A stretch of 64,000 nt of DNA. It comes from Lyophyllum atratum. Taxonomy: Eukaryota > Basidiomycota > Agaricomycetes > Agaricales > Lyophyllaceae. The stretch spans positions 558,001 to 622,000 of the forward strand of contig JACGCN010000024.1 of assembly GCA_014905825.1 (NCBI GenBank), written 5' to 3'. The position numbers and the translations under genes are program-made. The notes under the pieces are model-generated. The model had not been told where the DNA came from. It ran no database searches and saw nothing but the letters and a program-made list of their open reading frames with translations. This document shows positions 21,541 to 34,140 of this stretch, one piece after another; positions within the stretch are counted from its first letter, which is position 1, and each line of letters opens with the position of its first letter.

Positions 21541-23604
21541 TTAGATTGCCTGACCCACAGTAGCACCTGAATTCTCCGTCCAACGGTCCCACAGAGCCTG
21601 GCGGGACTTCTCAACGCCGATCAGTGCCGCAAACCGCACGACCTTCCATACGTCCTGGAAATTGCTAGCAAGCCCCAGGCTAATCCTCACGACGCCCAGC
21701 TCTCGACCTACAATGTTTTCAAAGTCCTTCAAGGTAACGCCAGGATAGAGCTTCTGCATGTCGTCCTGTATTCCCAGAATGGCAGCAGCAGCACCAGGGT
21801 TGCACATGCAGCCGGTGCGTAGAGAGATGAATTGTTTTGAAGCCGAATATTCAATGAAAGAATTGGGAATCATTTCCCCGGTCGGCTGTGAAATCAACAA
21901 GTCAGCGTGCGTGGAGGCAGCGCACGGGGAACTACGCTTACAGATAAGAATATTAGGGACACCATAGACCCTGTCTCGGCTTGGTCGCCGACTGATTTCA
22001 ACCGCCGTGTTGGCACCCTAGATAGGATGCGAACAACGGGCTTTCCGGTCGTGTCGTGGCGTAAGAGAGACAATGAGTTGATGAGGTAATGTAGAAGAGA
22101 GGAAAGTCGCAGGGGAAGGAAAGGAAGGTAGGCGGAAAGGAATTGTAATCCATCCGTAATTGCAGGGAGTGTCAAGTAATTGATAGTGCCATCCTAGCAA
22201 GATATCAGTTTATCAGATAAAGGCTTGTTAATTTCCTGCATCGCACGTACCTCGAACTGTTCATGTGGTTCGTGAGCCCTTGTCACAATGGTGCCAGGAA
22301 CCTGTACCACATCGACTGTGCCACCGGCGAACCACGGGCGTTTGAGCTGAGCCAAGAAAGATTTCTTGACGATCAGCGCTCCGACGCCCGTCGGGAAGCC
22401 AAACATTTTATAAAACGATATAGCCATCGCATCAACTGAGTGCTGTTTGAGGGAGAAACTCGACGTCGGCACCAGGGCCGCAGCATCCAAAAGGGTGTAA
22501 TACCCGAACGATGCGGCATACTCGATCATAGAGAGTGGGTTTTTACTGTTCGAAATGTTTGACTGGGCGGTTAGTGCGAAAAGACTGGGCGCAAGCTCCC
22601 GCGACTTCGGGCGATTGCGTAGAATAATGTTCTGGGGAGGACATCAGCAATTGCTTCGGCATACGAAAAGCGCCACGTACCTTGGCCGAGGACGCATCGA
22701 AGCCTCCATTGGGCGTAGACTGGATGTAGCAGACTCTGGCCCCTCGGTAAGTTGCATATTCCCTGATTCCGTGGACCTATGGTGTTTGATCAAAGCTAAC
22801 TTTAATGATAGCCAGGAACGGCGAGTTAAATGACGTACACTATTGTGCGAATCGTTTCCGAGAACGTAGCTGCTTCCCCCTGTAAAAGGAAATGATTCTC
22901 CCACAAGTTTCAGGGCGGCAGTTGCATTTGCTGTGAAGACAACTGTGTACTCCGGAGGAGCTTGGAAGAATGATAGCACGGCGGCACGTGCTTCATCGGC
23001 ACATTGAAGAGACAGTTTAGAGCTAGTGGTCGATTTGTTTAGATGTGCAGGGAAATATGGAGCGCATATAGTCACCTGTTACTGACGGAATGGGTATTTC
23101 CCATAACGCTTCGGGTCAGGAACTCGGTATGGACGCGAATGAGACTCTCCGGATAGAGCGCTCCGCCCATAAAGTCGACATAGGTTTCTCCGGTTCGCTC
23201 TAATCTAGCGTAATCAGTGCGGCGAAGAGTATCCAGGATCCAGGTTGATCGATATTCTGAAACGCGAATCAGTAAGTCCGCGACTGGCCACCTGATTTCG
23301 ACGTACCTGGATACTCTTGCAAAAAAGACGCATACGCCGCGGCGGAATCGTTGGATACACCCTCCGAAGGCGCATACGCGACGAGAGATGATGTAGTGGA
23401 AGGTGGGAGTTGGTGTTCGCGATACGCGGGTTTCTCGTGAACGACGAGGTTCGAGGTTTCCTTCTCATTTGTAAGGTCTTGACTGGAGTTGGACGAGTTG
23501 ACAGAGGCACAACCTAGACTGATGCGAGAGAACACAGCGGAACGCTGGCGTCTGAAAGAGCGGTGGGCGTTGGGTGGGAGTGTGGTTGAATGAGAGTTGC
23601 CCAT
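21541..23604 (-). CDS. Molybdenum-cofactor-sulfurase-like PLP enzyme (class V aminotransferase fold)
   Basis: Exons 23604-23307, 23256-23076, 23022-22839, 22776-22681, 22631-22251, 22193-21942 and 21885-21541 (578 residues). The fold-type I PLP enzyme core is clear: YVDFMGGALYPESL, FTANATAALKLVGESFPF, LLDAAALVPTSSFSL and the lysine motif SFYKMFGFPTGVGAL (Lys about 328, expected to bind PLP). The C-terminal part has the Cys-rich RTGCMCNPGAAAA (Cys ~490 and ~492), as in the NifS-like half of Moco sulfurases. The protein ends soon after, with no MOSC domain, unlike classical HxB/ABA3. So it may be a stand-alone desulfurase or another isopenicillin-epimerase-like relative. The N-terminal ~95 residues are low-complexity. 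Confidence 0.85.
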
Positions 23605-26600
23605 GTCGAAAGGTGGCCGTGTTGTGAATTGGATCTCTGTGTTAAATCCATCAGCTTTTATACCAAAGGCGCTGAACAGAGTCCGAGAACCTTGGATCCG
23701 ATCTAGTCAAGTATGTGTATGTTGAAAGTCATGATATACATGAACTTGGAAGGTTCGGGACAAGAAGCTGACGGATAGAAATGTCACACGTCGGAATAAA
23801 GCCTTATAATCACTAGTTCACAGAGCCTCCGTTTCCAACACGCTACGACGGTACAGCACTTGAAGCATTCTGACTCCATAAGATGAAGCTTGTTGACCAC
23901 GATCCCGGATCTGCCACTGAAGCTCCAACTGGAGCCCAGGCCCGCCAATCGTACGTCCAGTCAGAACCCGTGTAAGCGATCCCCGAGTCCATGGACTGAT
24001 TGATCGAAAGACGGGAATAACAAGATGTCGGCGTACTCCATTAACATACGTGCCACTGCCACAGGCGCCGGTGCCGAGCTGTTCCGGTTCTCCTCCATAG
24101 ATAGTGATTTAGACGCCCCATATCGTACTGACAGATCATGTCATCCCAGCAACATCCAAGCCGAAGAAGCATGTAATTTATAGTCGCAGCCGATCCGAGT
24201 GCGAGAACGCAATCCAAACTAGTGCCCCGAGCCCACAGCCATATTTCATACACTAGTGCTATTCGTAGAAGTTGAGGAGCGGAGGTCCGAAAGCCCAAAT
24301 GGATATCTAATCATAAACGCGATCACAGCTCCCGAAGCGAGGAAGAAAGCAGTGCCATTCATCAGCTTGGATCCTCGTGTAAAATTGTGAACCTGGGTCG
24401 TATGACCTGTATCTCAATGTGTGCGAGGTACCAGGTAGATCTCCGTGCTGAATGGAATGATCCTGGAATTGAGCGGCGGAATCCGCAGAGCGCCGTGTCA
24501 CAACTTCTGAGCATGACATATTAGGGTTGCAGAGTGCACAGAAAAATATGCTGAAAAGGCTTATGGATCTACCCTCTTAAGCCATGTATGTAAAGTTCTG
24601 ACCCATGAGCCTAAAAAATAGATCAGCGAGTATCATAGCTCTCAGTTAAGGGGAAGCTCACCGCATTGTCGGTAGTGTGAGACATATGCCAATATATGAT
24701 GTGTTGAATGTTGACTAGCGGACCGACATGGCATCCCGGATGAACGTCGTCCCGCTCGACACTAGAAGTGGTATTTCGAGTAGTCAAAACAAGGACACCA
24801 CCTGCGAACGCAATGATCTAAAAGCATGTCCATTGCGAAGTAATCGTCGTCCTTTTTTCTGGTCCGCGAGTACAGTGTAGAGACTCAAGTTCCAAAGTTG
24901 GAGATCGCTCAAACTCTGGGGCTACACCTTGTCGAGGAGCGAGCCCTCGGGGAGGGCGCAGTGGTGGATCGCCTTTGATATCGCAAGAATCTCACCGACT
25001 CGTTTCAGAACATGAATGGCATCAATCACGAGGATTTTTGGAGTCCGGGCGTACCTTGCAAAATGATAGAAAGGACGAGGACCTTTGGTAATAATTCGCA
25101 GCTCGGAGGAGCTATTGTGAGAAACACGAGAATGATGAGAGCCCGGAGCGTTGTTCTAGCGAGTGTGTTTATCGCGTGGTCCTCCCCTGTAATCGACAGG
25201 CAGATGTTAGACTGAAGGGGAAGCGAATAAGTGGACCTACACTTTGAGTACTGAACAGTGTTAGCACTTGTGTGCGGTGCGGTACGCCCACAGCGGGCTT
25301 GTCTGCGCTTCGGGGAACATTAAGTTCCCGGGGTGTGCACTAAGTTTGAAGGGTAAGCCGCCGGAGTAGTTGGTGTAGTACATACTTTGACCGCGGGCAA
25401 GCTATGCATGTGATGTCCAGTCGGACCCAAGGCTCTCAGGCCAACCAAATGTCAAGGCAGTGAACTTCATAGACAAGAAGTGTCGGCCCCGCAGCCGGAA
25501 GTTCCTCTGCACCTAGACGAGACGCAGAATTTAATCAAGAAATTTCGGGTGCTCTGCAGGAGATCCTGTCAGTCGATCGTTGAAAACTTGGAGTTGACGG
25601 GTGGAATTTTATTTGGTGCGAAAAGTTAGAACGGTTCCTGGGATGTCCTCTCGACTAAACTTTCCTCGGCTCGTCTAATCATTTATTTTCCTCGGCATAG
25701 TGCTTGATTGGTTGATGGCGACTCCGGACACGTAGATAGCATTTGAAAGCCTGAAGCTTTCGCGGGTGGGTATGTACTCCAAAGTACACGAAGACTGAAG
25801 TAGAAACTTGAAAGGGGGTCCGGATGTCGCCATTAATTGCTCAATTTGTTGATATTTTATTGGAAGGCCTGTCACATGACCAAATCGCTCACATCCCGCC
25901 ACAGCAGCGGTCACAACTTGCCCTTCTTCTCCTGGTCCACCTCTTGTTCCGTTGTTGTACTGTCTAACGGCCGTCTGTAGACCGGCCGTCAGTCCCACCA
26001 GAGGCTTGGGAGCCTATGAAGGCCTATATTAGAAACAACAACGCTCTATGTTGTCTACATGAAACTCGAGAATGCCGATATCACCAAGTTGTCAACAGGA
26101 TATCAATTCTCCTCTTTCATTAATCTATCTCTTAACTGACGACGCTTGTTGTTTTATTTTTAGTTAGGAACTGTCAATGGAGACGGCTTTTTTCATTACA
26201 GGGTTTTCTGAAGATGTCTGGACATATGCATAGTACGGTTCTTTTCCATTTGATAACAGTCCTAGAACACCTCAACCACCCACACATCAGATCCTCGATG
26301 ACCAAGATTAACTCCTTCCGTGCAGTAAACCTTTCTGGATTTGAGCCCCAGATCCAACCCACGTATCCACATGGCACTTGGGCGGGACTATCTACCGCTC
26401 TTCGTCACTCTCTTGATGCCGATTTTGAGATCCTGGATGTGAGATGGATGAACATTGATATGCTTGTTGGGACCTTGCCATCAACGCTCCCCCTCATCTC
26501 CCCCTCGAACCCCGATGTGCTCAACACTTAGTCCTTCCAATGAACGCGGTCGCGTAGGATCCACGAAAGGATTCCTCGTAAACCAACATTATCAAGCCTG

Positions 26601-27312
26601 CACCCTTGCCCAAAATGGAGTGCATCTCCAAATGTCACTGGACAGCTTGTCTCCACTTGAATTGTAATGGAGACTAAGGCGTGCCCTTTGACTATGGGTG
26701 CAGTGTACCATATTCGTCACTGATACAGACGGTACCGCCATCGTCCCGTATAGCGAAGACGAAAGATTCTCACAGGAGGCAGAAGTCCGTCCTTCTCTCC
26801 AAGCACCTCGCAGTCCGCTGAGGATTCGGACTACCACCTCAGTTCATGCATAATATATTTCACAGTTTATCAAATACCGCCCCTGGAGCTCAGCCTTTTT
26901 GGCGCTTGAAGCTTGGGGCTCGAGGTCTCATATCTAGTCATTGTACTTGTAGTATATTTCAGCTCCGATTCTTATGCGATAAGATAGAAAAACATCAGTC
27001 CTCGCGTGGCCTGACCCTTTTGCACTACGATCAATGGGGAATAAGCCGATCGTTTGAATCCTTAGAACTTGTACTCTCATCTCGACCCCAGAAGGCGATC
27101 ACTTTCCTTCAAGTTCGGTATCGACTGCTACTACTTAAGCTTATTCGTCTCAAACGATTCTTCTTACATCGTTCTGTCGTCGGACCCTTAGGTCCACGTC
27201 TATGAACCAACGTGGTGGAAAAAGTCGACCTTCGCGAGTCCATTTGCCTCTCATCGCATTATCGTCAGAGGAGCAATTTCAACGCAATATTCTAAGCTTT
27301 ATTCGATCTACC
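23605..27312. other. Gene-poor stretch with relic coding segments
   Basis: About 3.7 kb without a gene I can close. Minus-strand fragments at 24000-25220 look like remains of a membrane protein (separate entry). A 107-codon minus frame at 25675-25998 and a 105-codon plus frame at 26214-26531 have no recognisable domain. Confidence 0.4.
24000..25220 (-). pseudogene. Possible degenerate multi-pass membrane protein gene
   Basis: Read on the minus strand, an exon-like segment after a TTACAG acceptor near 25187 encodes a hydrophobic helix (LRALIILVFLTIAPP). A second begins after a CGCAG near 24805 (GGVLVLTTRNTTSSVERDD...) and ends at a GTGAGC donor. A third near 24330 is again hydrophobic (NGTAFFLASGAVIAFMIRYP). 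The pieces resemble the multi-TM proteins common in mushrooms, but the linking frames contain stops and no start is found, so decay or wrong splicing are both possible. Confidence 0.3.
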
Positions 27313-29454
27313 ATGTCAGACGCGGTACCGTACAATCCTGAGGCTTCCCCAGGCCTCAAGAAGATCCCTCCATACTGGTATCCCTACACCACGATGGCAA
27401 AGCTCCGATGGTTAGGTCGTGAATTGTTGGAAGTGGTTTCTACAGAGTTCCGAGATCGTTCTATGGAATATTATGTGCGTCTGCCCTTTTCTAGATGAGC
27501 TCTGAAACTAATTTGGCCGGCAATAGAGATATGCTTTAGAATCTGGTGTCACCACAGTCAACGGAAAGATCGCAAAGCCGGACACCATCATATTAAACGG
27601 CGACCGTATAGAGTGTGTCTTTCTCGCACTGAATCATCCTAGCCACTGAATATGACTCAGAAACGTTGTTCATCGCCATGAACCGCCTGTAACATCGACA
27701 CCAGTCAGGGTTATCTTACACGATGTCGAACGCCAATTTATAGTTGTCGACAAACCAGGCAGTATCGTGCGTTCGTTCCCACCCAATATATACATTGCCT
27801 ATATACCAAGAACCATCGTTTCCAGCCCGTCCACGCATCTGGGCGGTACTTCCGTAACACTCTCGTCGGAATTCTGGAGAATGACCTCGGATTTGAAAAG
27901 GTTTACAGTGAGTCTATCTTTTTTTGACTCAAGAGGCTAATTGACGGTCCCCGAGCCGTAAACAGACTCGATCGTTTGACGTCCGGGTTAATGATCCTCC
28001 CCTTGGCCGTTGACAAAGCTCGTGAACTCACTAGCGAGTTCATGGCTGGTACTGTCCGCAAAGAGTATGTCGCGAGATGTAAAGGAGAATTCCCAGCGTA
28101 CGTACCTTTGATCGACAGTCTATTGCATCTCATTCGGATGCGTTGTGATACAGCGAGGAAATTAGTTGTGAAGAGCCACTTCTGACAGTAGACCGTCAAA
28201 TGGGGCTCAATATAGTTCATCCAGAGGGAAAGGTACGCTGTAATCATCAATACCAGGCGGGTGATAAATTCACCAGCTTTTGGCACGATGATCACAGCCT
28301 GCAAAAACCATCTTCAACCGGATCCGATATGATCCCAACACAGACAGCAGTGTTGTTCGGTGTACGTTGACATTGTGCCTGACCTCATCACTTCCAAACT
28401 CAACTTCTTGACGGCAGGCCGACCAATGACAGGACGCTGTGCGTTTCACTACTAGCCTTCGGGGTGCTGTCTCAACGTTTCCGACGATTTAGCTCACCAA
28501 ATTAGAGTTCACCTCCAATTCCTCGGGCATCCAATCGCTAACGATCCGGTATACTCTGAGACCAAAATATGGGTAGGTATAACTTGCCTTCCTCTTATCC
28601 ATGCTGATTGATTACGATCAGGGCGAAAATGTGGGGAAGGGAGGGATCGATATTGTCCCAAGCGAAGAACGCTCTGCACCAGCGCCACCCGCTCATCTAC
28701 AATTGCATACTGACATCGTCGGAAACCCCGAGTCGCTGACTAAGGGGATGGGCGAACAGCTACCCAGTGATTCGCAACCAAAACTACTTCCACGCGAAAC
28801 AGGGATGGATATTGGAATGGGGTCTCCAGTTCCACTTTCCAGCGAGGCAGTTGGTGTAATCACAAGACTGAGAAATATGAAAGTAAGACTTCCTGAGCCG
28901 CTTATCCCCCATATGCTGATCCAGGATAGGACGAGGACGAGGATTGGAGTCGTTGGCGTGATGTCGTATTCCGCGCAAAAGGGAAACTGACACCGCATGG
29001 TTTACAGGTAGGGCCGCCGCCACCGTCAAACCAGAGAAAACGGGGGGGTCATGCAAAGTTTGTCGACGAGGCGCTGAATCGTGCCATGGAGTCAAACGTT
29101 ACGCATGGCACACCAACGGCATCCGACTCATCGGTGGTTGCTTCGTCTGCAGCCGTACCGTCCGATCCATCCTCACTCGAAGTAGAAATCCCTTCAACGC
29201 GGACTCCATCGCAGCTCTCGGAAGAAGAGGCTCTGCAAAAAGTGTCAACAATGGAACCACTGGCGGAACCAACGGCAGTGGTTCAATCAGAGAATTTGTA
29301 TTGCCCAGAGTGCTACTTGCCTTTGCATCCCGATCCTAAACCAGAACGGTTGTATATCTTCTTGCATGCATTACGATACACCATAAGTCTGGGATCGTTC
29401 GAGACCGAGATGCCGGAATGGGCTTCAGAAGGATGGACCTGGGATCGGTCTTGA
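27313..29454 (+). CDS. PUS9: RluA-family tRNA pseudouridine synthase (Pus9/Rib2-type)
   Basis: Eleven exons (27313-27474, 27527-27612, 27661-27766, 27826-27907, 27956-28097, 28154-28232, 28298-28361, 28418-28438, 28493-28572, 28622-28882, 28930-29454) give 535 residues. An S4-like start ([17 protein letters not shown]) leads to the synthase core: [16 protein letters not shown] and [10 protein letters not shown], with the catalytic Asp at about 151. Then come [14 protein letters not shown] and the [20 protein letters not shown] motif. The C-terminus has a Cys pair ([12 protein letters not shown]) seen in fungal members. No deaminase domain is present, so this is the Pus9 rather than the full Rib2 arrangement. 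It is expected to make pseudouridine-32 in tRNAs. An in-frame upstream ATG at 27202 exists. Confidence 0.92.
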
Positions 29455-29484
29455 GGTGTAGGCAATAGAGGGTCTCCATTGTCA

Positions 29485-30559
29485 TTAATAGCATTTATAA
29501 CCCTACAAAAAATACAAAAGTACAGAAACTCCACAGAAGAATGTGTATCACTGGAGGTCAAATGATTAATTAAGAACAGGTAGGAAGAGGCGGGATATCT
29601 CACCTTGATGAACTTCGCCATGAATTTCCTACAGGACGATGACAGGTTAGATGAATGAATTATGAACAGGGTGACACGAACTTGTGAAACTCCGTCCGCA
29701 GAAGGTCATTGACAAAGTGCCCCCGGCCTTTATCTCGTGTGTCCATAGCTTGATTCTTGAATATTAGATCTATTGAGGGGGATCAGACGTATGAGCATCG
29801 TATGCTCCCAAAGAACGCGTACCATCATCCCAACGCCTCTTCACTGAGAACGTCCCCGGCACAGTCGTGTTGACACCACCAGGTGTCTGCTGGCCCAGAG
29901 CGGCAGCCAGGTTTAGGAGGGGGTTTCCGGCAGCTATCTCGGCATCCCGGGCAGCAGCAGTGGTGGCGGACGCCTCGTTTTCTAGCCTCGCCTTCTCCTC
30001 CGCACGTTCGCGTTTGATTTTTTCCAATTCACGGAGTAGCTCCGCCGTGTCGTCTTCGTCTTCGTCCTCGTCAGATTCATCTTCGTCGCTGCAGGCAAGG
30101 GGTTAATACTACATTGGTGCTGAACGGAGCCTGCTTACCTGCCACCTTCTTCATCTTTTTCGCCTTTGTTCTCGCCTTGCTCCTCGTCGTCATCATCCTT
30201 GTCCATATCCAGAGCCTCTTGCAGGAGCTTTCTCCTTTTGTTGACCTCTTCATCTGCAGAGCCACCTTCAACAGGTAACGGAGGCTTCCCTTCGGCTTTC
30301 CGTTTCTTGTTCTTAGCTTCGTGCTCTGCAGCCAATAGTTCTGCCCTCAGATCAAGCTTCTTCACGTCGGCTGTTGATGTTTGCCCAGGTTGCCTGGAGA
30401 AAAAACTCTTTAGGATCAAGTACAAGACCAAGAAGTTGGCTCGCACCGAAATTTAAGTTTGGTGTGGGCTGCCATGTCTCGAACTGAGAACTGGCGGGAG
30501 CCACCCTTTACATCCTTGGCCTGTGCTGGATCCCATGTCGGTCTGTGGGCTGTAGACAT
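29485..30559 (-). CDS. CWC15: Pre-mRNA splicing factor Cwc15
   Basis: Exons 30559-30447, 30393-30139, 30088-29823, 29769-29682, 29628-29604 and 29502-29485 (254 residues). The N-terminus [13 protein letters not shown], then [18 protein letters not shown], the acidic middle ([21 protein letters not shown]), the [17 protein letters not shown] helix, [15 protein letters not shown] and the ending [11 protein letters not shown] are the full Cwc15 signature. It is a component of the NTC/Prp19-associated active spliceosome in the nucleus. The last exon is only 18 nt. The stop codon is 30 bases from that of PUS9 on the other strand. Confidence 0.93.
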
Positions 30560-31706
30560 CGCGGAAGAGTATGTGAGGTGGGGGTGAGCACCTCAGTTAC
30601 GGCTGTCACGACTCACGGCTTCAAGTTCATCAACCCCAAATCTAGAAAAAGGTTCTCATCACGTGCAATCCTGTGCATCTTTCTCGATGGCCGCAAGCCG
30701 CCGGCGCACGATGACAGTGTGGCGCAGGCCACGATGCCTTTAGGCTTCATTCGATCACGCAAATATCATGTACATCCTTCAGGAATATTGTTTCACATAC
30801 ATCGAGCTTCTCCTTTATGTCTTAACCCCGGTAGACAGTGTTCATGGTCCATCTCCAGATGTCTGTCGGACCTTGCCGCCGAACCCAATCTTCGGAGGTC
30901 GTGGTCAACTCAGCAGCGGGAAGTATGGCACATCGATACTCCAATCTGAAGATTTGGAAGGGGCTAGAAGCGTGGTGCGTTGTACTCTTGAATATCTACC
31001 TCCTTCTGATACAATGTGGACCAGGACTTCTCACCAATTGACTCGTGGTGAGCCATAATGAGTCAACTTACTCCAAGACATGTTGAGAGGTACGTAAGTG
31101 TGGCTATCGAGCATTCGGGTTAGCGTATCCTGGAAGAAATGAATAGTCCTCCGAATGGTGGAGGCAGTGCCGCCAGTCACAGCCTCTGGCCAGACACTGG
31201 GGTGAATTCCCCCTATCATTTTGAAATGATAGTATATAGACTAACTTCTTAGAGAAGATGCGTACATGGACATATTGCCTCCACACGGGGAGGCGAAGAA
31301 GGTGACTGAATTTTGAACCGCCATTTTGCGTAGATAAGATCGATGTCAAATTTTGACACGAAAGATCATGTAGGTTGACTGGACGTTTCAGAACAACAAT
31401 ATCGGAGGAGAAATCGCGTCCATCGTCCAAATATTATGATTTACCCGCCCACACTGGCATACTACAGCACTCAAGTTGACGACTTTCGCCGCGAGCGCGC
31501 AATAAATGTGCAGTCTTCAAGTCTCTTATCTGGTACCTTCAAGTTTGAGAAGAACGTGTATTGTGTCGTTATATTCGTGAGAAGTCATTCGCTTCTAGTA
31601 GGCATTATATACGACATCATTATAGGTACATACGGCCGAATAGCGGGAAGTCCCCGTCAAGCAGTAAAAAAAAAAAAGTCCCGGGGTGATACCATAGAGA
31701 TTGAAT
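30560..31706. other. Intergenic with weak minus-strand frames
   Basis: A minus frame at about 31430-31104 (containing SQNLTSILSTQNGG-like text) can be joined only imperfectly to downstream frames ending near 30905, and it lacks an ATG. I do not call a gene. A run of twelve A residues lies near 31666. Confidence 0.35.
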
Positions 31707-33452
31707 CTAAGAACGGAGACGGAGACGCATGGGTGGTTTTGTCTTCTGCGAAGAAGCCCTGGCCTTAGATTGGTGATCAAGGTACCGGATTTGTAGGCGA
31801 TCAAAGGAATCCTGTCAACGAGGTAAATCCTTTCGTTCTTGCTCTGGAAGGAGACTACGTACCTCTAATTTGGATGATACCCCTATTAACAGCTCGCCGG
31901 AACGAGAGAGCTGTTTCCAGATATCTGTGCCGTACGCCTGTCCCCGATTATCCGGATGCAGATAGAGTACTTGGATTGACTCGTCAATCTCATGAACTAG
32001 CCTGCGAAAGATGTCATTGATAAGGCTACACAATAGATCGAACTCAAAAGTAGAGGACTGACCCTTCCATGGACTCAACTCTCCTTTGATATTTCTTGTA
32101 CCAAGCTTCGGAATGGATATTCCATTCTTCGGGTGATAACGAGCATCGGCGTTGTAGGCAGGCCTGGGCAGCAACTAGCGCGGATTCTAGATCATCGAAG
32201 CTCTGACGGTTCGAAGAGCGTAAGGAGCTGTTAACGTTGATAGGGAATGATATAATCTCACTGGGGTGAAATGTTGTAGACGCTCAAGCGTGATGTCGAC
32301 AAGGTTGAGTGTACGAAAGGCTTCCTGACTCGCCGGCGCATTAACGTTCTTGGGTGGTGGTAGCGATGAAATATGGTGGGGCGGAACTCGGTGTTCGAGA
32401 TAATCGTCCGACCGCCTCCAATCTTCGGTGACCGTCGTAGAAGGTACGTGGGGTGCTGGGGCATGGGCGTCATTCAACGGCGGCAACAAGGCTACACTGT
32501 CTTCTGGGTCAGATTGATAGCCACTATCCCGTCTTGCTCCATCGCGTAGGGGTCGGTGTGCTCGCGTATTACTAAGGCTGAGCTGATCTAATTGGTGAGC
32601 GGAATCAGCGCCGTCTTGGTCATGACGCAGGAAGTCCGAAAACATCCGCGAGGTGTATTGTGTAGCAATCTCTTGAACGTCTCCAGAATCAGGATATCTA
32701 AGAGAGCTACGAGCTTCATGACGTATGTTGCCGCCGTTCTTTTCGAGGATGTCGACGCGAACTACTCGTTTGGGTTGAGGCTGGGCGATATGAGGCTTTT
32801 CGGGAGGCGGAGAACCAGATGATGAGGCAGACTTAGTCGCAAGAGAGGGAGAGAACGTCAGAAGGCTCGAAGACTGATAGGGGTCAAGTGTATCTTTTGC
32901 AGCATAGCTAGAATAGGATGGTGTCTGTTGGTAACCCCCAGATGTCCAGGGATGCTGATATTTAGATGTTGATGATGGATATCCACCTGGCATCGGAAGA
33001 TCGTCATCGTCGAAATCTAGGGTATGCGGCCTCGGCTTGGGGGGCGGAGTTGTGTGCTCGGGCAAGGGATCGGTGAGGACGTGCGCAAATTTTTCGAAAT
33101 CGTTTGAGGGCAGATGCGCATGAAGAGATCGCGTTGCTGGGACTCGAGGACGCCTTTTAGAGTGGTCCTCCAAGCCGAGTTCACCAAAATCGCCTATCAC
33201 GGATGACTCGACGTAGTGCATCCTTCCGTGCGAATCCGTGTGCCATCGAGACTGCGAACCATGCATCGGTAGTTGCGAGGCCTTGTGCGAAGTCGAAGGA
33301 CCAGTCTCCGTATTGTAACGACGGGATCCCATGTACGTGCCCGGAGTAAGTTGGACGTCTGGATAGGAAGAGTCGGAATGTCTGGCTAGAGATGGCGCGC
33401 TGTATCCGGGTTGAAACCACGGTGCTGTGTAGATATCGTCCATAGAGAGCAT
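31707..33452 (-). CDS. Pro/Ser-rich protein of unknown function, 508 aa
   Basis: Exons 33452-32262, 32202-32063, 32001-31863 and 31763-31707. Residues 1 to about 370 are low-complexity and Ser/Pro/Asp/His-rich, with KPRPHTLDFDDDDLPMPGG and a basic PKRVVRVDILEKNGG stretch, likely disordered. The C-terminal ~130 residues are predicted helical (LVDITLERLQHFTP, SALVAAQACLQRRCSL, SEAWYKKYQRRVESMEG, IDESIQVLYLHPDN). No catalytic or membrane motif. ATG 33443 is an alternative start. It shares its layout (disordered N-terminal part, short helical C-terminal exons) with the next gene upstream, but I see no clear sequence similarity. The family was not recognised. Confidence 0.8.
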
Positions 33453-34140
33453 TCTTGCCGTGTGAGGTCAATGGTGCAGGGTGAGCGAGGTAAGAGACTG
33501 GATATAAATGCATCTGGAGGTGACATCGTAGCTATGGAAGTCATTGTATCAACAACAAGAGTTATCCAGTGACCCGTCGTAGTAGTTTCGCTTTCAAAAC
33601 AAAGGATCCTGGGGTGGTGCGTTGTGTAGGTAGTACAACAGACCATCACAACGTCGAAGGATGGTGCCATCAGGGTGGTGACCCTTGACAATAAATAAGG
33701 CCCCATAAAAACAAAGGTCACGGCAGCCATTTTTCCTATGGCAACGCGCTGATGCCGCCATCGAGGTGATCCAATCGTGGACCCACAACAGCCCACAACC
33801 TAGTAGCAGGTAAGGGACGGAATACTTCTGTAGCCGAGTGCAACTTGAAAGAGATTGCTTCGAGCTGCTTGTGGAGTCGCGCAGTTCAAAAACATGAAGG
33901 ATCACATTATTCACAACACTTGTTCAACAAGTCATCCGGCCCTTGCCGATTCACACACTGCGAGTACAATTGGTGACTTTATGACATTATCGTTAATCGT
34001 TAAATACGTTACAGATACAGAGAGCGAAGCCACACAGCAGATGCAAATCGAACAAGCAAGCAAGAAATCCAGGGCCGAGTCGCTAGGAGCGGAAAACAAA
34101 GGTCGCAAAAAAGTAAAATAAATCAAATAAAACGCGGAGT
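33453..34140. other. Intergenic spacer
   Basis: 688 bases upstream of the 508-aa gene and downstream of the 848-aa gene. The plus-strand frame at 33855-34121 is unsupported. Confidence 0.4.

Noticed and set aside
30905..31430. Possible three-exon minus gene
   Set aside because: No ATG, and the first junction cannot be spliced in frame.
31660..31680. A12 run as the poly(A) tail of a retroposed copy
   Set aside because: No target duplication or cDNA-like sequence next to it; it lies just past a gene's 3' end.
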